Shown here piece by piece: positions 45,745 to 54,987 of a DNA stretch of 64,000 nucleotides; position 1 is the stretch's first letter, and each line of letters starts with the position of its first letter. The notes beneath the pieces were generated by a model that did not search any database, had not been told where the DNA came from, and saw only the letters and a list, made by a program, of their open reading frames with translations. The stretch is from RGIG3009 sp964433065 (GTDB taxonomy: Bacteria; Bacillota; Clostridia; Oscillospirales; Acutalibacteraceae), in the NCBI GenBank assembly GCA_964433065.1, contig CAYSPZ010000002.1, positions 27,910 to 91,909 of the forward strand. The letters run 5' to 3'. A program made the position numbers and the translations under genes.

Positions 45745-46019
45745 GGTGACGCGAGCAGTCTGAACCTGCCTCAAAGCGGTATATTTCGGTGCTTTTCACC
45801 AAATTTGTTCTCGCAAGGCGGAAGCCTTGCTTCGCCCAAATTGGGCAAAAACCCCTCAAAATCTCCTCACTTTGAGGTCATAGATTTTAAAAAGAGCGGA
45901 TTTTTGTTCTATCAAGGCACAAAACGCAGCGAATACTGTACGTATTCGCGAGTATTTTAACGAGGAGAGAGCGAAAATCCACCTTTTTAAAACAGATTCG
46001 GATTACTCGCGCCACCTTA
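45742..46019. mobile_element. MITE-like inverted-repeat element, 278 bp
   Basis: The ends are imperfect inverted repeats: 45742-45764 and the complement of 45997-46019 agree at 19 of 23 positions, and weaker pairing continues inwards. The inside has four small perfect hairpins (45813-45830, 45834-45846, 45854-45877, 45929-45949). No coding frame is evident. It fills the whole space between ruvB and the next start codon. It could be a miniature transposon or a dispersed structured-RNA repeat. Confidence 0.6.
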
Positions 46020-46022
46020 AGT

Positions 46023-46910
46023 ATGAGAATTGCTGAAAACTGGAAAGACTATGAACTGTTAGATGCCACCGACGGCGAACGACTGGAACGGTGGGGGGAA
46101 TGCATCCTCATTCGTCCCGATCCGCAGATCTTGTGGAGTACCGGCAAACGGCATCCTTTCTGGAAACGGGCCCACGCGCGGTATCACCGTTCAAATACGG
46201 GCGGCGGTCACTGGGAAACCTACCGATCCTTGCCCGACGTATGGGAGATCGGCTACGACGTCCCGTCCTGCGGTCTTAACGGACTGCGTTTTCGCTTAAA
46301 ACCGATGGGCTTTAAACACACGGGTCTGTTTCCCGAACAGGCGGTCAACTGGGAAGCAATGGCGCAGATGATCCGCAAAGCCGACCGTCCTATTCGCGTT
46401 CTCAACCTGTTCGGCTATACCGGCGGTGCTACCTTGGCATGCGCGGCGGCAGGCGCACACGTGACCCACGTGGACGCTTCCAAAGGTATGGTCACGTGGG
46501 GGAAAGAAAACGTCATCGCGTCGGGCCTTGCCGACCGCCCGATGCGTTGGTTGGTGGACGATTGCTTAAAATTCGTTCAACGCGAACAACGGCGCGGCAA
46601 CACCTACGATGCCATCTTGATGGATCCGCCTTCTTACGGACGCGGACCGGGCGGCGAAGTATGGAAACTGGAAGAACAGATCTATGAGTTGGTCAAGGAA
46701 TGCACCGCCATTCTGTCCGACCGCCCGTTGTTTTTCCTCATCAACTCCTACACGACGGGACTGTCCCCGTCGGTTATGCAATATGTGTTGGGATCCCTGT
46801 TGACACCGACCTTCGGCGGTGTGACAACGGCGGACGAAATCGGATTACCGGTCACCCAAAGCGGACTGGTACTGCCGTGCGGTGCCACGGCAATGTGGAA
46901 GGAACAGTAG
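46023..46910 (+). CDS. Class I SAM-dependent methyltransferase, RlmI/RlmK-like
   Basis: The 295-residue protein has a Rossmann methyltransferase core: motif I NLFGYTGGATLACAAAGA, an acidic loop THVDASKG, and motif IV MDPPSYGRG. The DPPSYG motif and order resemble 23S rRNA cytosine methyltransferases of the RlmI/RlmK type, though the N-terminal RNA-binding PUA domain is replaced by a different approx. 120-residue region. Target RNA is not certain. The start ATG follows directly after the inverted-repeat element, without a clear Shine-Dalgarno. Its stop is one base before the ecfA1 start, so they are likely cotranscribed. Confidence 0.8.
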   Translation: MRIAENWKDYELLDATDGERLERWGECILIRPDPQILWSTGKRHPFWKRAHARYHRSNTGGGHWETYRSLPDVWEIGYDVPSCGLNGLRFRLKPMGFKHTGLFPEQAVNWEAMAQMIRKADRPIRVLNLFGYTGGATLACAAAGAHVTHVDASKGMVTWGKENVIASGLADRPMRWLVDDCLKFVQREQRRGNTYDAILMDPPSYGRGPGGEVWKLEEQIYELVKECTAILSDRPLFFLINSYTTGLSPSVMQYVLGSLLTPTFGGVTTADEIGLPVTQSGLVLPCGATAMWKEQ

Positions 46911-46911
46911 A

Positions 46912-47781
46912 ATGGAAATGATCACCGCAAGCGGACTTTGCTTTCGCTATGAAGAGGAAGACGGCAATACCGCCGTTGTCCTTGACAATGTCAATATGCA
47001 GATACGGCAAGGCGAATTTGTGGTATTACTGGGTCACAACGGTTGCGGCAAATCCACCCTTGCCAAACAATTCAATGGGATGCTTTTACCTACGGGCGGT
47101 ACGGTAACCGTCAAAGGTATGTCCACCTCCGACGAAGCGTATCGGTATGACATTCGCCGTACGGTCGGTATGGTGCTTCAAAATCCCGACAACCAATTGG
47201 TCTCCACCATCGTGGAAGAGGATGTCGCGTTCGGTCCCGAAAACTTAGGGGTACCGCCCCGCGAGATCCGCGAACGGGTGGATGCTTCGCTCAAAGCGGT
47301 CGGTATGTACGATTACCGCACCCACGCATCACACAAACTGTCGGGCGGACAAAAACAACGGGTCGCGATCGCGGGTATTTTAGCGATGCAACCCGAATGT
47401 ATTGTACTCGATGAACCCACCGCGATGCTCGACCCGCAAGGCAGACAAGAGGTAATGGATACCATCTGTCGCCTTAACAAAGAAGAGGGGATCACCATCG
47501 TGTTGATCACCCACTATATGGAAGAAGCCGTATCCGCCGACCGTGTATTGGTGATGGATGACGGCAACATCGTGATGCAGGGAACACCGCGCGAGGTGTT
47601 TTCACAGGTGGAACGGTTGCGCTCACTGGAACTGGACGTACCGCAACCCACCGACCTGTGTTACCAACTGATCAAAGAAGGTATATCCTTACCGTCGGAC
47701 GTTTTATCGGTCGACGAATGTGCCGCCGCTCTTCTGCAGCGGCTTGAACACGGAAAAGGGGGATCGTATGTCGGTCATTGA
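46912..47781 (+). CDS. ecfA1: ECF transporter ATPase EcfA1
   Basis: One of the two ATPases of an energy-coupling factor transporter for vitamins or metal ions. Start ATG 46912 follows GGAAGGA by eight bases. The 290-residue chain has Walker A GHNGCGKST (41-49), Q-loop MVLQNPDNQLV, signature KLSGGQKQRVAIA and Walker B CIVLDEPTAMLD. The Q-loop PDNQ sequence and pairing with a second ATPase and EcfT identify it. It overlaps ecfA2 by 14 bases. Substrate-binding S components are not present in the window, as is common for group II ECF systems. Confidence 0.93.
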   Translation: MEMITASGLCFRYEEEDGNTAVVLDNVNMQIRQGEFVVLLGHNGCGKSTLAKQFNGMLLPTGGTVTVKGMSTSDEAYRYDIRRTVGMVLQNPDNQLVSTIVEEDVAFGPENLGVPPREIRERVDASLKAVGMYDYRTHASHKLSGGQKQRVAIAGILAMQPECIVLDEPTAMLDPQGRQEVMDTICRLNKEEGITIVLITHYMEEAVSADRVLVMDDGNIVMQGTPREVFSQVERLRSLELDVPQPTDLCYQLIKEGISLPSDVLSVDECAAALLQRLEHGKGGSYVGH

Positions 47782-48628
47782 AACCCGTCATTGCGCGGTC
47801 ACCTATTCGGTCGATACACCGTTTGAACGACAGGCGCTCACCGATATTTCGGTGTGCATCGAGCAAGGCAATTTCGTCGGTATCATCGGTCACACGGGAT
47901 CGGGAAAATCCAGTTTCGTTCAATTGCTGAACGGTTTGCTCAAACCTACTTGCGGTACCGTTTTGTTGGACGGCAAGGATATCTGGGAAGATCCCAAAGA
48001 TATCCGCCGCGTACGGTTCGAGGTCGGAATGGTGTTTCAGTACCCCGAACACCAACTGTTTGAAGAAACGGTATATAAAGATATCGCGTTCGGCCCCCGC
48101 AACCAAGGACTGTCGGAACAAGAGATCGACAGGCGGGTGCATGAAGCCGCCGAACTGGTCGGTTTAAAACCCGAACTGTTACAAAAATCGCCGTTTGAAT
48201 TGTCGGGCGGCGAAAAACGACGGGCGGCGATTGCGGGTGTGATGGCAATGACCCCCCGCGTCCTTATTCTGGACGAACCGACCGCCGGTCTGGATCCGCG
48301 TGGCAGAGAACTGTTATTGGGACAGATCCGTGCGTACCATCAAAAACACAATGCTACCGTCCTGCTCGTTTCCCACAGTATGGAAGACGTTGCGGGGGTT
48401 GCGGATAAAGTGCTGGTGTTAAACGGCGGTACGGTCGCGATGTACGACACCACCGCCAACGTATTCTCGCAACACGAGCGGTTACAGTCGATGGGCTTGT
48501 CGGTTCCGGCTGTCACCCGTATTATTGAGCGGTTACGCGCCGCGGGTGTGGATCTGCCGCGCGCGGTGTATACCGTCGAACAGGCAAAAGCGTATCTGCT
48601 TCCTTTGTTGAAAGGAGGGGATCGCTGA
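47768..48628 (+). CDS. ecfA2: ECF transporter ATPase EcfA2
   Basis: Second ATPase of the ECF module. ATG 47768 follows AAAAGGGGGAT; an open frame further upstream lies inside ecfA1. The 286 residues have Walker A GHTGSGKSS (41-49), Q-loop MVFQYPEHQLFEETV, signature FELSGGEKRRAAIAG and Walker B VLILDEPTAGLD. The C-terminal region (about 220-280) matches the dimerising tail of EcfA proteins. The stop and the ecfT start overlap (TGATG). Confidence 0.93.
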   Translation: MSVIETRHCAVTYSVDTPFERQALTDISVCIEQGNFVGIIGHTGSGKSSFVQLLNGLLKPTCGTVLLDGKDIWEDPKDIRRVRFEVGMVFQYPEHQLFEETVYKDIAFGPRNQGLSEQEIDRRVHEAAELVGLKPELLQKSPFELSGGEKRRAAIAGVMAMTPRVLILDEPTAGLDPRGRELLLGQIRAYHQKHNATVLLVSHSMEDVAGVADKVLVLNGGTVAMYDTTANVFSQHERLQSMGLSVPAVTRIIERLRAAGVDLPRAVYTVEQAKAYLLPLLKGGDR

Positions 48629-49419
48629 TGCTTTCGGATATCACCATCGGTCAATTTTTCCCCGGCAATTCGGTGCTTCACCGTTTAGATCCGCGAGTGA
48701 AATTGGTGTTGACCTTTGCGTACATTATCGTCATTTTCGTTCCCCGTACCTTTTACGGACTGGGTGTGGCGGTCGCGGCATTACTGGCGGTGATCGGATT
48801 ATCGCGTCTGCCTGCCAAATTGTTGCTGAAGAGTATGAAACCCGTCATCCCACTCGTTATCTTTACCGCCGTCATCAACCTGTTTTATGCCGACGGTACG
48901 GTACTGTGGCAATGGTGGATCTTCCGCCTGACACAGGAAGGGATTCGCAACGCTCTGTTTATCGCGGTGCGTATCGTGTGTCTGATACTCGGTACGTCGC
49001 TCCTCACCTATACCACTTCGCCGACCACCCTTACCGACGCGTTGGAACGTCTGATGAAACCGCTTTCGGTGTTGCGTGTGCCGGTACATGAGATCGCGAT
49101 GATGATGACCATCGCACTGCGTTTCATTCCCACCCTCATCGAGGAAACGGAAAAGATCATGGCGGCGCAAAAAGCGCGTGGTGCGGATATGGAGAGCGGC
49201 ACGATCCTTCAGCGTGTCCGTGCCTTGATCCCCGTGTTGATCCCCCTGTTTGTTTCTTCGTTCCGTCGCGCTTACGAACTCGCAACCGCGATGGAATGCC
49301 GTTGCTATCAAGGCGGCGACGGTCGTACCCGTATGGTACAGTTTTCGTTGCACACGCGCGATGTGATCGCACTGGTGTGTATGGGTGTGTTGACAACGAT
49401 ATTGATTGTTTTCAGATAA
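48628..49419 (+). CDS. ecfT: ECF transporter transmembrane protein EcfT
   Basis: Integral membrane coupling protein that links the EcfA ATPases with S components. The 263 residues show several hydrophobic helices and the two short coupling motifs with Ala-Arg-Gly, here seen as AAQKARGADM, and ATAMECRCYQGG near the C-terminus. It ends the ecfA1-ecfA2-ecfT set, followed after 12 bases by truA, the same order as in many Bacillota. Confidence 0.92.
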   Translation: MLSDITIGQFFPGNSVLHRLDPRVKLVLTFAYIIVIFVPRTFYGLGVAVAALLAVIGLSRLPAKLLLKSMKPVIPLVIFTAVINLFYADGTVLWQWWIFRLTQEGIRNALFIAVRIVCLILGTSLLTYTTSPTTLTDALERLMKPLSVLRVPVHEIAMMMTIALRFIPTLIEETEKIMAAQKARGADMESGTILQRVRALIPVLIPLFVSSFRRAYELATAMECRCYQGGDGRTRMVQFSLHTRDVIALVCMGVLTTILIVFR

Positions 49420-49431
49420 GGAGGGAGAACG

Positions 49432-50184
49432 GTGTCCCAGTGGTTGTTGACCGTCACGTACGACGGTACACGATTTCACGGTTGGCAGGTACAACCGAAC
49501 GGTATCACGGTACAACAAACGATACAAGACGCGTTACAACAATTACTCGGTTCACGTCCTCCTCTGACCGGTTGCAGTCGTACCGATACGGGTGTTCACG
49601 CGCGGCGGTTCTATTGCACCACCCCCGTGAACGACCGCTTTGATACGGCGGCACTGAAAAAAGCGTTAAACGCGGTGTTACCGTCGGATATCGCGGTGCG
49701 GGACGTGCAAGTCGTCCCCGACACCTTTCATCCGCGATACAGCGCACAAGGAAAACGGTACGTGTATCAGATACTCAACAGCGACGTTCCCGACCCGTTC
49801 TTAGAGCGGTACGCGTTGCAGGTGCGCACCCCGCTTGACGAACAAGCCCTGCAACCCATCGCCGATCTCTTTGTCGGAACACACGATTTCTCGGCATTCT
49901 GTTCGGCTGGCAGTTCGGTAGAAGACAAAGTGCGTACCATTCGTCGTTCCGAACTGTCAAGGCAAGGAGATCTGGTTACGTATACGGTCGAAGCCGATGG
50001 CTTTTTATACAATATGGTGCGCATTTTGGTGGGAACGTTGTTGGACGTGCAAAACGGTCGACTGACCGCCGACGATGTGCAGAAAGCACTAAAAACGGGC
50101 GAACGTCGTTTCGCGGGTGTGACGGCACCGTCGACAGGACTATTTTTAGACGAGGTGTGGTATGAAACATCGAAAACAGAATAA
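49432..50184 (+). CDS. truA: tRNA pseudouridine synthase A
   Basis: Converts uridines 38-40 of the tRNA anticodon arm to pseudouridine. GTG 49432 follows AAGGAGGGAG. The 250 residues include the catalytic motif SRTDTGVHA with D52, the TFHPRYSAQGKRYVYQI region and the C-terminal NMVRILVGTLLDV motif. Its position after ecfT is conserved in Bacillota. Its end overlaps the next gene by 23 bases. Confidence 0.95.
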   Translation: MSQWLLTVTYDGTRFHGWQVQPNGITVQQTIQDALQQLLGSRPPLTGCSRTDTGVHARRFYCTTPVNDRFDTAALKKALNAVLPSDIAVRDVQVVPDTFHPRYSAQGKRYVYQILNSDVPDPFLERYALQVRTPLDEQALQPIADLFVGTHDFSAFCSAGSSVEDKVRTIRRSELSRQGDLVTYTVEADGFLYNMVRILVGTLLDVQNGRLTADDVQKALKTGERRFAGVTAPSTGLFLDEVWYETSKTE

Positions 50185-51379
50185 GATGGGTAATATCCGC
50201 CTTTTCCCCGGCACAAAGGAAGAAGAGGTACGGGAATACAAAGCCTATACGCGAAAGCGCCGCTCTCCCGCCAAACAGATGTTGATCCGTCTGGCGGTCG
50301 TGTCCGCCGTACTCCTACTGTTTTTCACCGTATGGCAGAACTGGGAACAGATCGCCCCCGAAGCGGTGCTGGACTGGGCGGATACCCAATTCGGTGACGG
50401 CGAAGGGGACGGATACCCGTATGCCATCAGTGGTAACACGGTGGCGGGAATGGGACAGGTCGGCAGTTATCTGACCGTTCTTACCGACAGTTCCTTGCAA
50501 TTTTTAAATGCGAACGCTACCTGCGTGGAACAACGTCCCAACACGCTCAGCGATCCTTTTTTGGTCGCGGCAGGACGGTACGCGTTGGTCGCCGAGATCG
50601 GCGGCAACCGTTTCCGCATTGAAACGCGGCGGGATACCGTATTGGAAAAGCAACTGGAAAACCGTAAGATCTATGCGGCGGATATGGTATCGTCGGGAAC
50701 GGTCGCGGTGGTGACCGACTCCGCATCGCAAAACTACGTTTGCGGTATACAGGTGTATAACCGCAAAGGCAAATTGACATACGAATACAAGAGCGGTAAA
50801 TACCTCATTACGGCGATCTCCCTTTCGCCGAACGGACGGTCGCTTGCGGCGATCGGTACGACGGCGGAAGCGGGAACGCTCAAATCGGTATTGTTACTGT
50901 TTGATATGAAATCCGATACCCCCATTGAACATAGCGGGACCGACCTGATGCTATACGGTGTTTCGCATTTCGGCGATACGGTGTTGGCGGCAGGCGGACA
51001 AGAATATTGGTTGGTGACCGATGGCGGCAAAACGATCCGCAAAGAGCATCACGAAGGTTACGAATTGATCGGATATGCCGACTCGGATAAACAAGCCGTG
51101 TTGGTATTGCGCCAATCGGGCAGTACGGGAAGCGGCACCGTCTGGATCTTCGATAAACAGGGAAACAAGGTGCAGACCACCCCGTTCGTCGGCAGTTTCC
51201 GTTCGATCTCGTGTTACGACGACACCTGTGTGCTGCTGACCGATTCCACCGTATTCCTGTTGGATGATAAACAAGAAATACAGATCAACACACCGAACGA
51301 CGCGTTGTCTGCAACGACCTACCGCGACTCGGTTATGATCTTAACGTTAAACGACCTACAACAAGCGGGAGATGATTAA
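50162..51379 (+). CDS. DUF5711-like single-pass membrane protein with beta-propeller-like outer region
   Basis: The 405-residue protein has a short basic cytoplasmic part with a RLFPGTKEEEVREYKAY motif, one membrane segment (about 42-58, LIRLAVVSAVLLLFFTV), and a large outer domain of repeating short strands (for example YLTVLTDSSLQFLN, YALVAEIGGNRFRIE, ISLSPNGRSLAAIG) like a beta-propeller. This plan matches the uncharacterised DUF5711 family as far as recalled. Function unknown. ATG 50162 is preceded by GAGGTG and overlaps truA; an alternative ATG at 50186 lacks a site. The next gene, CvpA-like, starts at the stop. Confidence 0.75.
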   Translation: MKHRKQNKMGNIRLFPGTKEEEVREYKAYTRKRRSPAKQMLIRLAVVSAVLLLFFTVWQNWEQIAPEAVLDWADTQFGDGEGDGYPYAISGNTVAGMGQVGSYLTVLTDSSLQFLNANATCVEQRPNTLSDPFLVAAGRYALVAEIGGNRFRIETRRDTVLEKQLENRKIYAADMVSSGTVAVVTDSASQNYVCGIQVYNRKGKLTYEYKSGKYLITAISLSPNGRSLAAIGTTAEAGTLKSVLLLFDMKSDTPIEHSGTDLMLYGVSHFGDTVLAAGGQEYWLVTDGGKTIRKEHHEGYELIGYADSDKQAVLVLRQSGSTGSGTVWIFDKQGNKVQTTPFVGSFRSISCYDDTCVLLTDSTVFLLDDKQEIQINTPNDALSATTYRDSVMILTLNDLQQAGDD

Positions 51380-51380
51380 T

Positions 51381-52067
51381 ATGACAGCATATATTTTAGA
51401 TGGTATACTCATACTCATTGTAGCCCTCTGTATTTTTATCGGTTACAAACGCGGATTCATTCGTTCGATCCTTCAACTCGTAGGGATGTTGGCGGCGGTA
51501 GTGGTCGCGTTTACGCTCAGCGGTATGATCGCCGAGTGGGTGTACGACGAACACCTCAATCAACCGATCCAAGACAGTATTGTCGAATCGCTTCACCGCG
51601 ACGAGACACCCGAATCCGACGAGATCGAGGAAGTGTTGTCGGTCATTCCTCCCTTTTTGCGTAACGCACTGAACGTGGATCAGATCGCACAGGATGCGAT
51701 GGTGGTCATTACCGAAAAGGTGAACGAAACGGCAGAGAGCACCGCAAAAACGGTGGCGGAAACGGTCATTCGTCCCGTCGCGGTAACCGTGATGCGGATA
51801 CTGCTTTTCATCGTTTTGACCGTCGTGCTACTGTTGGTGGTCAAACTGCTTCTCGGGATCATCAAACCCATCACCAAACTACCCGTACTGCGTCAGGCGG
51901 ACGGTGCGCTCGGCGCGGTCATCGGTGTGGTCAAAGGATTGTTGTTCGTCCTGCTCGCCGTTGCCGTGATGCAACTGTTGGCATCGTCGGATGCACTGAT
52001 CACCCAAACGGATATCGACAACACGGTCATTACCAAATGGATCGCCGAGGCGAGTTTTATTGCATAA
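51381..52067 (+). CDS. CvpA family membrane protein
   Basis: The 228-residue protein has an N-terminal hydrophobic hairpin (about 1-50, with GYKRGFIRSILQLVGML typical of the CvpA family), an amphipathic middle part (about 60-125) and three further hydrophobic stretches towards the C-terminus. CvpA proteins are linked to colicin V production and envelope homeostasis, with unclear biochemical role. ATG 51381 is preferred to ATG 51372 because GGGAG at 51367 is too close to the latter. It follows the DUF5711-like gene directly. Confidence 0.8.
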   Translation: MTAYILDGILILIVALCIFIGYKRGFIRSILQLVGMLAAVVVAFTLSGMIAEWVYDEHLNQPIQDSIVESLHRDETPESDEIEEVLSVIPPFLRNALNVDQIAQDAMVVITEKVNETAESTAKTVAETVIRPVAVTVMRILLFIVLTVVLLLVVKLLLGIIKPITKLPVLRQADGALGAVIGVVKGLLFVLLAVAVMQLLASSDALITQTDIDNTVITKWIAEASFIA

Positions 52068-52105
52068 TCGTATTCCAACAAACGAAAAACACGGAGTGTA
52101 ACAGT

Positions 52106-52708
52106 ATGGAAAGTTTGAAATTTATCTGGAATATCCCCAACTGTTTGTCGCTGGTCAGATTGGCTCTGTTGCCGGTTTTTTCGGCACTTTATCTGAACAG
52201 TGACAAACATCCCGAACTGTTGTGGTGGGCGTTGGCGGTGTTGGCATTTTCGGGTATTACCGACCTGCTCGACGGGGTCATTGCCCGTCGTTTCAATCAG
52301 ATCACCGAGATCGGTAAACTGCTCGACCCGATCGCGGACAAACTCACGCAGGTCGCCGTACTGGTTTGCGTGGTCATCCGCAACCCCGCACTCATTCCGC
52401 TCATGATCATTTGTTTGGTCAAAGAAGTGTTGCAGGTAATCGGCGGGTTTTTATTGCTCTCCCGTTTTGACATCATTCGCGGTTCCAAATGGTTCGGCAA
52501 GGTATCCACCACCTTGTTCTACGTGGTGATGCTTGCCATCGTTCTGTGGCCCGCAATGCCCAAACCGCTTTTCTGGACACTGGTAGCATTGGTGGCGGTA
52601 TCGATGCTCTTTTCGTTCTTCGGCTATATGCGCATTTATTTTCAACTGCGCCGTACCGCTACCATACAAACCGTTACCGACGACGCGCTCTTAGAAGGAG
52701 ATAATTGA
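52106..52708 (+). CDS. pgsA: CDP-alcohol phosphatidyltransferase, probably phosphatidylglycerophosphate synthase
   Basis: Integral membrane enzyme that joins a CDP-diacylglycerol with an alcohol, most likely glycerol-3-phosphate, to make phosphatidylglycerol phosphate. The full signature is present: D53, D56, G57, A60, R61, G70, D74 and D78 at exact family spacing. The 200-residue length and the IWNIPNCLSLVRL start are usual for PgsA. ATG 52106 follows CGGAG; open codons back to 52037 have no site. Its stop overlaps the region just upstream of the Clp gene. Confidence 0.87.
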   Translation: MESLKFIWNIPNCLSLVRLALLPVFSALYLNSDKHPELLWWALAVLAFSGITDLLDGVIARRFNQITEIGKLLDPIADKLTQVAVLVCVVIRNPALIPLMIICLVKEVLQVIGGFLLLSRFDIIRGSKWFGKVSTTLFYVVMLAIVLWPAMPKPLFWTLVALVAVSMLFSFFGYMRIYFQLRRTATIQTVTDDALLEGDN

Positions 52709-52710
52709 TT

Positions 52711-54987
52711 ATGGTATGTTCCCGTTGTAAAAAACGGCCGGCAGTCGTGTTCATCACACGAATGGAAGGCAACGAAACGGTCAATGAAGGTCTTTGCCTT
52801 ACCTGCGCCAAAGAACTCGGCATCAAACCCGTAGACGATCTGCTCAACAAATTCGGGATCGGACAGGAAGAACTCGAACAGATGGACGAGCAACTCGGCG
52901 AGATGATGGCGGCGGGTGCCGATGGGGAAGAGGACGAGTTTTCCCCCGGCGGCGCCGCGACCTTCCCGTTTTTACAAAACTTGTTCGGGGGAGCGGCTAA
53001 GGATCTCTCCGCCGACAAAAACGACGAAGAATCACCCAAAAAACCGAAAAAATCCGAAAAAGGCGAGAAAAAACGCAAGTTTTTGGATGCGTATTGTACC
53101 GATCTGACCAAGAAAGCGCGGGAAGGTCGTATGGATGCCATCATCGGCAGAGAACGCGAGATCTATCGTGCGATCCAGATCTTGTGCCGCCGCACCAAAA
53201 ACAATCCTTGTCTGATCGGTGAACCCGGTGTCGGTAAGACCGCCATCGCGGAAGGTCTTGCCCTGCGTATCGCCGCGGGTGACGTCCCGTATAAACTGCA
53301 AAATAAAGAACTGCATTTGTTGGATATGACTGCGCTGGTCGCGGGTACCCAGTTCCGCGGTCAGTTTGAAAGCCGTATCAAAGGGTTAATTGAAGAGGTC
53401 CGCGCCCAAGGCAACATCATTTTGTTCATTGACGAGGTACACACCTTAGTCGGTACGGGTGACTCGGAAGGCAGTATGTCGGCGGCGAATATTTTAAAAC
53501 CCGCTCTGTCACGCGGTGAGATACAGGTGATCGGCGCGACCACCTTTGCCGAGTACCGCAAACACATTGAAAAGGATGCCGCGTTGGAACGTCGTTTCCA
53601 ACCCATCACGGTGGAAGAACCGTCGGTTGCAGATACGGTGACCATGTTGTGCGGTATCAAACAATACTATGAAAACTACCACGGAGTCACGGTCAGTGAC
53701 CCGTTGATCCGTCGGGCGGTCACCCTGTCCGAACGGTACATTACCGACCGTTACCTGCCCGACAAAGCCATTGACCTGTTGGACGAAGCGTGTGCGACCG
53801 CATCCCTTCAAAACAAAAAAGCGGATGAGTATGCCCGTTTGCTGTTACAACAGGATGCGCTCAAGCAGCAGGAAACCGAAGAGATGGGCAAAGAGGCGGT
53901 GGATTATGAGGCACTTGCCAACATCCGCGCCGACCTTGCCAAGGTGGAACAACAACTGAGCGACATCCGTCCCGAAGCATTGAATATGGCGGTGACCGAC
54001 GCGCATCTTGCCAAGGTTATTGAATTGTGGACGGGCATTCCCGCCGCCAAGGTGCAGGAAAACGAACTCAGCAAATTAGCCGCGCTGGAAACCGAACTGC
54101 ACACACGTATCATTGGTCAGGACGAGGCGGTGTCCGCCATCAGTGCGGCGATCCGCCGCAGTCGCGTGCAGATCAGTCCCCGCCGCCGTCCTGCGTCGTT
54201 TATCTTCGTGGGTCCCACCGGCGTCGGTAAGACCGAACTGGTCAAGGTTCTCGCAGCGCAACTGTTTGATACCCCCGACACGCTTATCCGTCTGGATATG
54301 TCGGAGTTTATGGAAAAACACGCGGTGTCCCGTATGATCGGGTCGCCTCCCGGTTACGTCGGGTACGACGAAGCGGGACAACTCACCGAAAAGGTGCGCC
54401 GCAAACCCTACTCGGTCATTTTGTTTGACGAGATCGAAAAAGCCCACCCCGACGTGCTCAATCTGTTGTTGCAGATTTTGGACGAGGGTCGCGTCACCGA
54501 CGCGCACGGACGGGTGGTCAATTTTGAAAATACCGTTATCGTGATGACCTCCAATGCCGGCAGCCAGGTCAAGGAAAACCTGATGGGATTCGGTAAAACG
54601 GGGACGGAAGCCTCGCGCGACAAAGCGGAAAAAGCGTTGTCCGATTTCCTGCGCCCCGAATTTATCAGCCGTGTGGACGAGATCGTGTATTTCGCGCCGC
54701 TCGCGGGAGCCGACTTCGAACGCATCGCCGTATTGATGTTGTCGGAACTTACCGCCCCGCTTGCCGAACGCGGTATCACACTGACGTGGGAACAAGCGGT
54801 TCCGGTCGTACTTGCACAAAAAGCCGTTGGCGGAAAACGCGGTGCGCGTGACCTGCGCAACGTGATCCGCCGTGAGGTGGAAGACCGTCTTGCATCTTAT
54901 ATCGTGGAGCACGGCGATTCGTCGTTGCAAACGATCGCGCTCGTCGCCGAAGGCGATGGTATCACCTTAAAAGAAGGGAGTCTGTAA
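52711..54987 (+). CDS. Zinc-finger Clp ATPase (ClpE/ClpC-type unfoldase)
   Basis: AAA+ unfoldase of 758 residues that probably feeds ClpP. ATG 52711 lies ten bases after AAGGAG; a TTG at 52705 is too close. An N-terminal four-cysteine zinc knuckle (C3, C6, C29, C32) replaces the usual Clp N-domain, as in ClpE of Bacillus. A charged linker (about 65-125) with KPKKSEKGEKKRK follows. AAA domain 1 has GEPGVGKT and ILFIDEVHTL; a short coiled-coil middle region follows; domain 2 has GPTGVGKTEL, ILFDEIEKAHPDV and the C-terminal GAR motif region (GGKRGARDL). The zinc knuckle favours ClpE, but ClpC-like function cannot be excluded. Confidence 0.88.
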   Translation: MVCSRCKKRPAVVFITRMEGNETVNEGLCLTCAKELGIKPVDDLLNKFGIGQEELEQMDEQLGEMMAAGADGEEDEFSPGGAATFPFLQNLFGGAAKDLSADKNDEESPKKPKKSEKGEKKRKFLDAYCTDLTKKAREGRMDAIIGREREIYRAIQILCRRTKNNPCLIGEPGVGKTAIAEGLALRIAAGDVPYKLQNKELHLLDMTALVAGTQFRGQFESRIKGLIEEVRAQGNIILFIDEVHTLVGTGDSEGSMSAANILKPALSRGEIQVIGATTFAEYRKHIEKDAALERRFQPITVEEPSVADTVTMLCGIKQYYENYHGVTVSDPLIRRAVTLSERYITDRYLPDKAIDLLDEACATASLQNKKADEYARLLLQQDALKQQETEEMGKEAVDYEALANIRADLAKVEQQLSDIRPEALNMAVTDAHLAKVIELWTGIPAAKVQENELSKLAALETELHTRIIGQDEAVSAISAAIRRSRVQISPRRRPASFIFVGPTGVGKTELVKVLAAQLFDTPDTLIRLDMSEFMEKHAVSRMIGSPPGYVGYDEAGQLTEKVRRKPYSVILFDEIEKAHPDVLNLLLQILDEGRVTDAHGRVVNFENTVIVMTSNAGSQVKENLMGFGKTGTEASRDKAEKALSDFLRPEFISRVDEIVYFAPLAGADFERIAVLMLSELTAPLAERGITLTWEQAVPVVLAQKAVGGKRGARDLRNVIRREVEDRLASYIVEHGDSSLQTIALVAEGDGITLKEGSL

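Noticed and set aside
46912..49419. Cobalt or nickel transporter (cbiOQ) call for the ABC genes
   Set aside because: Two paired ATPases plus EcfT followed by truA, with no CbiM/CbiN, match the shared ECF module instead.
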